8,050 nt of DNA, taken from positions 1-8,050 of the forward strand of contig JAQGKB010000147.1 in the NCBI GenBank assembly GCA_028290345.1, given 5' to 3'. This stretch comes from Hyphomicrobiales bacterium. GTDB lineage: Bacteria > Pseudomonadota > Alphaproteobacteria > Rhizobiales > Devosiaceae. The notes under the pieces are model-generated. The model was given only the letters and a program-made list of their open reading frames with translations. It was not told the DNA's origin and ran no database searches. Of the stretch, positions 6,325 through 8,050 are shown piece by piece. A program made the position numbers and the translations under genes. The number at the start of each line of letters is the position of its first letter. The stretch's first letter is position 1.

Positions 6325-6354
6325 TTGTCACTAACGCGCTGCCGCTTCTAACGT
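6325..6354 (+). promoter_or_regulatory. Putative promoter for the dTDP-rhamnose genes
   Basis: TTGTCA (6325-6330) is separated by 18 nt from TAACGT (6349-6354): a 5/6 match at -35 and a weak 3/6 at -10. It is in the 68-bp gap between the MaoC stop and the rfbB start, where a separate promoter would be expected because the gene functions change. The prediction rests on sequence only. Confidence 0.3.
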
Positions 6355-6387
6355 CTTGCGGTTGGGATCGGCGACAACGAGCGCGTT
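6333..6387 (+). repeat. Inverted repeat spanning the rfbB leader
   Basis: AACGCGCT (6333-6340) and AGCGCGTT (6380-6387) are exact reverse complements separated by 39 nt. The second arm ends two bases before the rfbB ATG and covers its only weak GAG-like ribosome binding site. In RNA carrying both arms, a stem could hide the start. It could be chance in GC-rich DNA. There is no T-run, so it is not a terminator. Confidence 0.35.
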
Positions 6388-6389
6388 CA

Positions 6390-7448
6390 ATGACAATCCT
6401 GGTCACCGGCGGCGCCGGATTCATCGGGTCCAATTTCATCCTCGACTGGCTGGATTCGAGCAGCGAACCTGTCGTCAACCTCGACAAGCTGACCTATGCC
6501 GGCAATCTCGCGAATTTGGCTGGTTGCGCCGGCAGCAACCGGTATGCATTCGTGCGTGGTGGCATCGAAGACGACGCCAGAGTCGGTGAAATATTGCGCC
6601 GCAACGGCGTGCGCGCCGTCGTCAATTTTGCCGCCGAAAGCCATGTCGACCGCTCCATCCATGGCCCCAGCGCCTTCATCGAAACCAATGTGGTTGGCAC
6701 CATGCACCTGCTGGAAGCGGTGCGGGGCTACTGGAGCAAATTGCCCAACGCCGGACGCGAGGCGTTCCGGCTCCTGCACGTGTCGACGGACGAGGTTTAC
6801 GGCTCGCTGCAACCCGGCGCGGCGCCGTTTACCGAGGAGCACCCGTTCCGACCCAACAGCCCCTATGCCGCGAGCAAGGCCGCGTCCGACCATCTGGTGC
6901 GCGCCTATCACGAGACCTATGGCCTTCCGGTCCTGACCACCAATTGTTCGAACAACTACGGGCCCTATCACTTTCCGGAAAAGCTGATCCCGTTGATCAT
7001 CCACAACGCCCTGAGCGGCAAGGCGCTGCCGGTCTATGGCGACGGACAGCAGGTGCGCGACTGGATCTATGTCAAGGATCACTGCGCCGCGCTTCGCTGC
7101 GTGCTCGAGGCCGGCCGGCCGGGCGAAACCTACAATGTCGGCGGGCGCAGCGAGATGGCGAACATCGACGTGGTACTCACCGTCTGCAGCCTTCTCGATA
7201 GCAGGCGCGCACGGACCGATGGCCGCAGCTATGACAGCCAGCTTGCGCATGTGGCGGACAGGCCGGGGCATGACCGGCGCTACGCTATCGACGCCAGCAA
7301 GATCGAGCGCGAACTCGGCTGGGGACCGGCGGTATCGTTTGCGGCAGGTATCGCCAAGACCGTCGACTGGTATCTCGACAATCCCGATTGGGTCGCCAAT
7401 GTCACCAGCGGCGCCTATCGGAGCTGGATCGAGAAGCAATACGCATGA
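6390..7448 (+). CDS. rfbB: dTDP-glucose 4,6-dehydratase
   Basis: A 352-residue protein close in length and sequence to E. coli RfbB/RmlB, the second enzyme of dTDP-L-rhamnose synthesis (dTDP-glucose to dTDP-4-keto-6-deoxyglucose, NAD-dependent, cytosolic). It shows the Rossmann motif TGGAGFIGSN (6-15), NLDKLTYAGNL (30-40), AAESHVDRSI (81-90), STDEVYG (132-138) with the Thr-Asp-Glu catalytic set, and YAASK (159-163) with Tyr159/Lys163. NCSNNYGPYHFPEKLIPL (185-202) and VADRPGHDRRYAIDA near the C-terminus are both hallmarks. The residue equal to E. coli Asp58 (HADICD), which contacts the NAD adenine, is Gly58 here (RGGIED). The ribosome binding site is weak. The gene overlaps rfbD by 4 bp. Confidence 0.96.
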   Translation: MTILVTGGAGFIGSNFILDWLDSSSEPVVNLDKLTYAGNLANLAGCAGSNRYAFVRGGIEDDARVGEILRRNGVRAVVNFAAESHVDRSIHGPSAFIETNVVGTMHLLEAVRGYWSKLPNAGREAFRLLHVSTDEVYGSLQPGAAPFTEEHPFRPNSPYAASKAASDHLVRAYHETYGLPVLTTNCSNNYGPYHFPEKLIPLIIHNALSGKALPVYGDGQQVRDWIYVKDHCAALRCVLEAGRPGETYNVGGRSEMANIDVVLTVCSLLDSRRARTDGRSYDSQLAHVADRPGHDRRYAIDASKIERELGWGPAVSFAAGIAKTVDWYLDNPDWVANVTSGAYRSWIEKQYA

Positions 7449-8050
7449 GGACGCTGCTGTTCGGCAAGGACGGGCAGGTCGGCTGGGAGTTACAGCGCGC
7501 GCTGGGCCCGCTGGGCCCGCTGGTCGCGCTGGGGCGTAAGGAAGCGGATTTTTCGCGCCCGCGGGAGCTGGCGGCGGTGGTCGCGGAGCAGCGGCCCGAT
7601 GTCATCGTCAACGCCGCCGCCTATACTGCCGTGGACAAGGCGGAGAGCGACGAGGATTTGGCGCGCCTGATCAACACCGACGCGGTTGCGGTCCTGGCCG
7701 AAGCCTCGCGGCGGCAGGAGTGCTGGCTGGTGGATTATTCCACCGACTATGTCTTCGATGGCCGCCACAGCACGCCCTATCGCGAGACCGATGCGACCAA
7801 CCCGCTGAACGTCTACGGGCGGAGCAAGCTTGATGGCGAGGAGGCGATCCGGGCGTCGGGTTGCAAGCACCTGATCCTGCGCACCAGCTGGGTTCATGGC
7901 CGGCATGGCAAGAACTTCGTCAAAACCATGCTGCGGCTCGGCGCAGAGCGGAGTGAACTGAGGGTGGTGGCCGACCAGATCGGCGCTCCAACAGCGGCTG
8001 ATTTGGTGGCCGATGTGACGGCGCTGATGCTGCATCAGCTGGCGACCACG
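7445..8050 (+). CDS. rfbD: dTDP-4-dehydrorhamnose reductase, 3' end beyond the window
   Basis: The first 202 residues of an SDR-type protein of about 300 residues; the frame is open to the window edge. It shows FGKDGQVGWELQ (6-17, NAD(P)-binding glycine motif), VIVNAAAYTAVDKAE (53-67), DYSTDYVFDG (97-106) with the catalytic-type Thr, YGRSK (124-128) with Tyr124/Lys128, and RTSWVHGRHGKNFVKTML (146-163). This is RfbD/RmlD, which reduces dTDP-4-keto-L-rhamnose to dTDP-L-rhamnose, the donor for O-antigen and other surface polysaccharides. The ATG overlaps the rfbB stop (ATGA), with GAGAAG (7431-7436) upstream. The rfbB-rfbD order is the common one, and rfbA and rfbC probably follow outside the window. 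Confidence 0.95.
   Translation, partial: MRTLLFGKDGQVGWELQRALGPLGPLVALGRKEADFSRPRELAAVVAEQRPDVIVNAAAYTAVDKAESDEDLARLINTDAVAVLAEASRRQECWLVDYSTDYVFDGRHSTPYRETDATNPLNVYGRSKLDGEEAIRASGCKHLILRTSWVHGRHGKNFVKTMLRLGAERSELRVVADQIGAPTAADLVADVTALMLHQLATT
7502..7523 (+). repeat. Short 9-bp tandem repeat inside rfbD
   Basis: CTGGGCCCG occurs twice in tandem (7502-7510, 7511-7519), followed by a third partial copy (CTGG). It encodes a GPLGPL run at residues 21-26, just after the nucleotide-binding helix, where small indels are tolerated in this family. It keeps the frame and may reflect slippage in GC-rich DNA. Confidence 0.5.

Noticed and set aside
6344..6363. Short CCGC...GCGG stem after the MaoC gene as a possible terminator
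   Set aside because: Only four paired bases, a large loop and no T-run.

Overview
The window is GC-rich and densely packed. Strong Shine-Dalgarno sites, ATGA-type overlaps and the gene families present fit an alphaproteobacterium, most likely Hyphomicrobiales (Bradyrhizobium/Mesorhizobium-like). This is inferred from style and gene content; there is no rRNA or other marker gene to prove it. Nine protein genes are visible, one broken by a stop codon and cut by the left edge, and one cut by the right edge.

Region 1 (1-416): the 5' end of a periplasmic sugar-type solute-binding protein gene on the minus strand. It has a clean signal peptide but an in-frame amber codon at 64-66, after which the frame reads on to the window edge. 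It diverges from an IclR regulator gene. The shared intergenic region carries a perfect inverted repeat (361-378) whose two ends both read TTGACG outward, a good candidate for a common operator.

Region 2 (417-2406): IclR regulator, then a COG3618 TIM-barrel amidohydrolase of the sugar-lactonase type, then an L-rhamnose/L-fucose mutarotase (DUF718/RhaM family). The genes are closely spaced on the plus strand with strong ribosome binding sites.

Region 3 (2407-6321): a 90-bp gap holds a second perfect inverted repeat (2434-2456) over a plausible promoter. It leads into four translationally overlapping genes: a Gfo/Idh/MocA oxidoreductase, a CaiB/BaiF (class III) CoA-transferase, a solute-binding-protein-like protein with no signal peptide, and a MaoC/PhaJ-type enoyl-CoA hydratase. 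Mutarotase, dehydrogenase and lactonase together suggest oxidative breakdown of an L-deoxysugar or similar aldose through a lactone. The CoA-transferase and hydratase suggest that an organic acid is activated to a CoA thioester and hydrated or dehydrated. The cytosolic binding-protein-like gene between these two enzymes is the oddest part of the window.

Region 4 (6322-8050): after a 68-bp gap, dTDP-glucose 4,6-dehydratase (rfbB/rmlB) and the start of dTDP-4-dehydrorhamnose reductase (rfbD/rmlD), the beginning of a dTDP-L-rhamnose operon for surface polysaccharide. This appears to be a separate functional unit. No tRNA, rRNA, CRISPR array, insertion sequence or convincing intrinsic terminator was seen.
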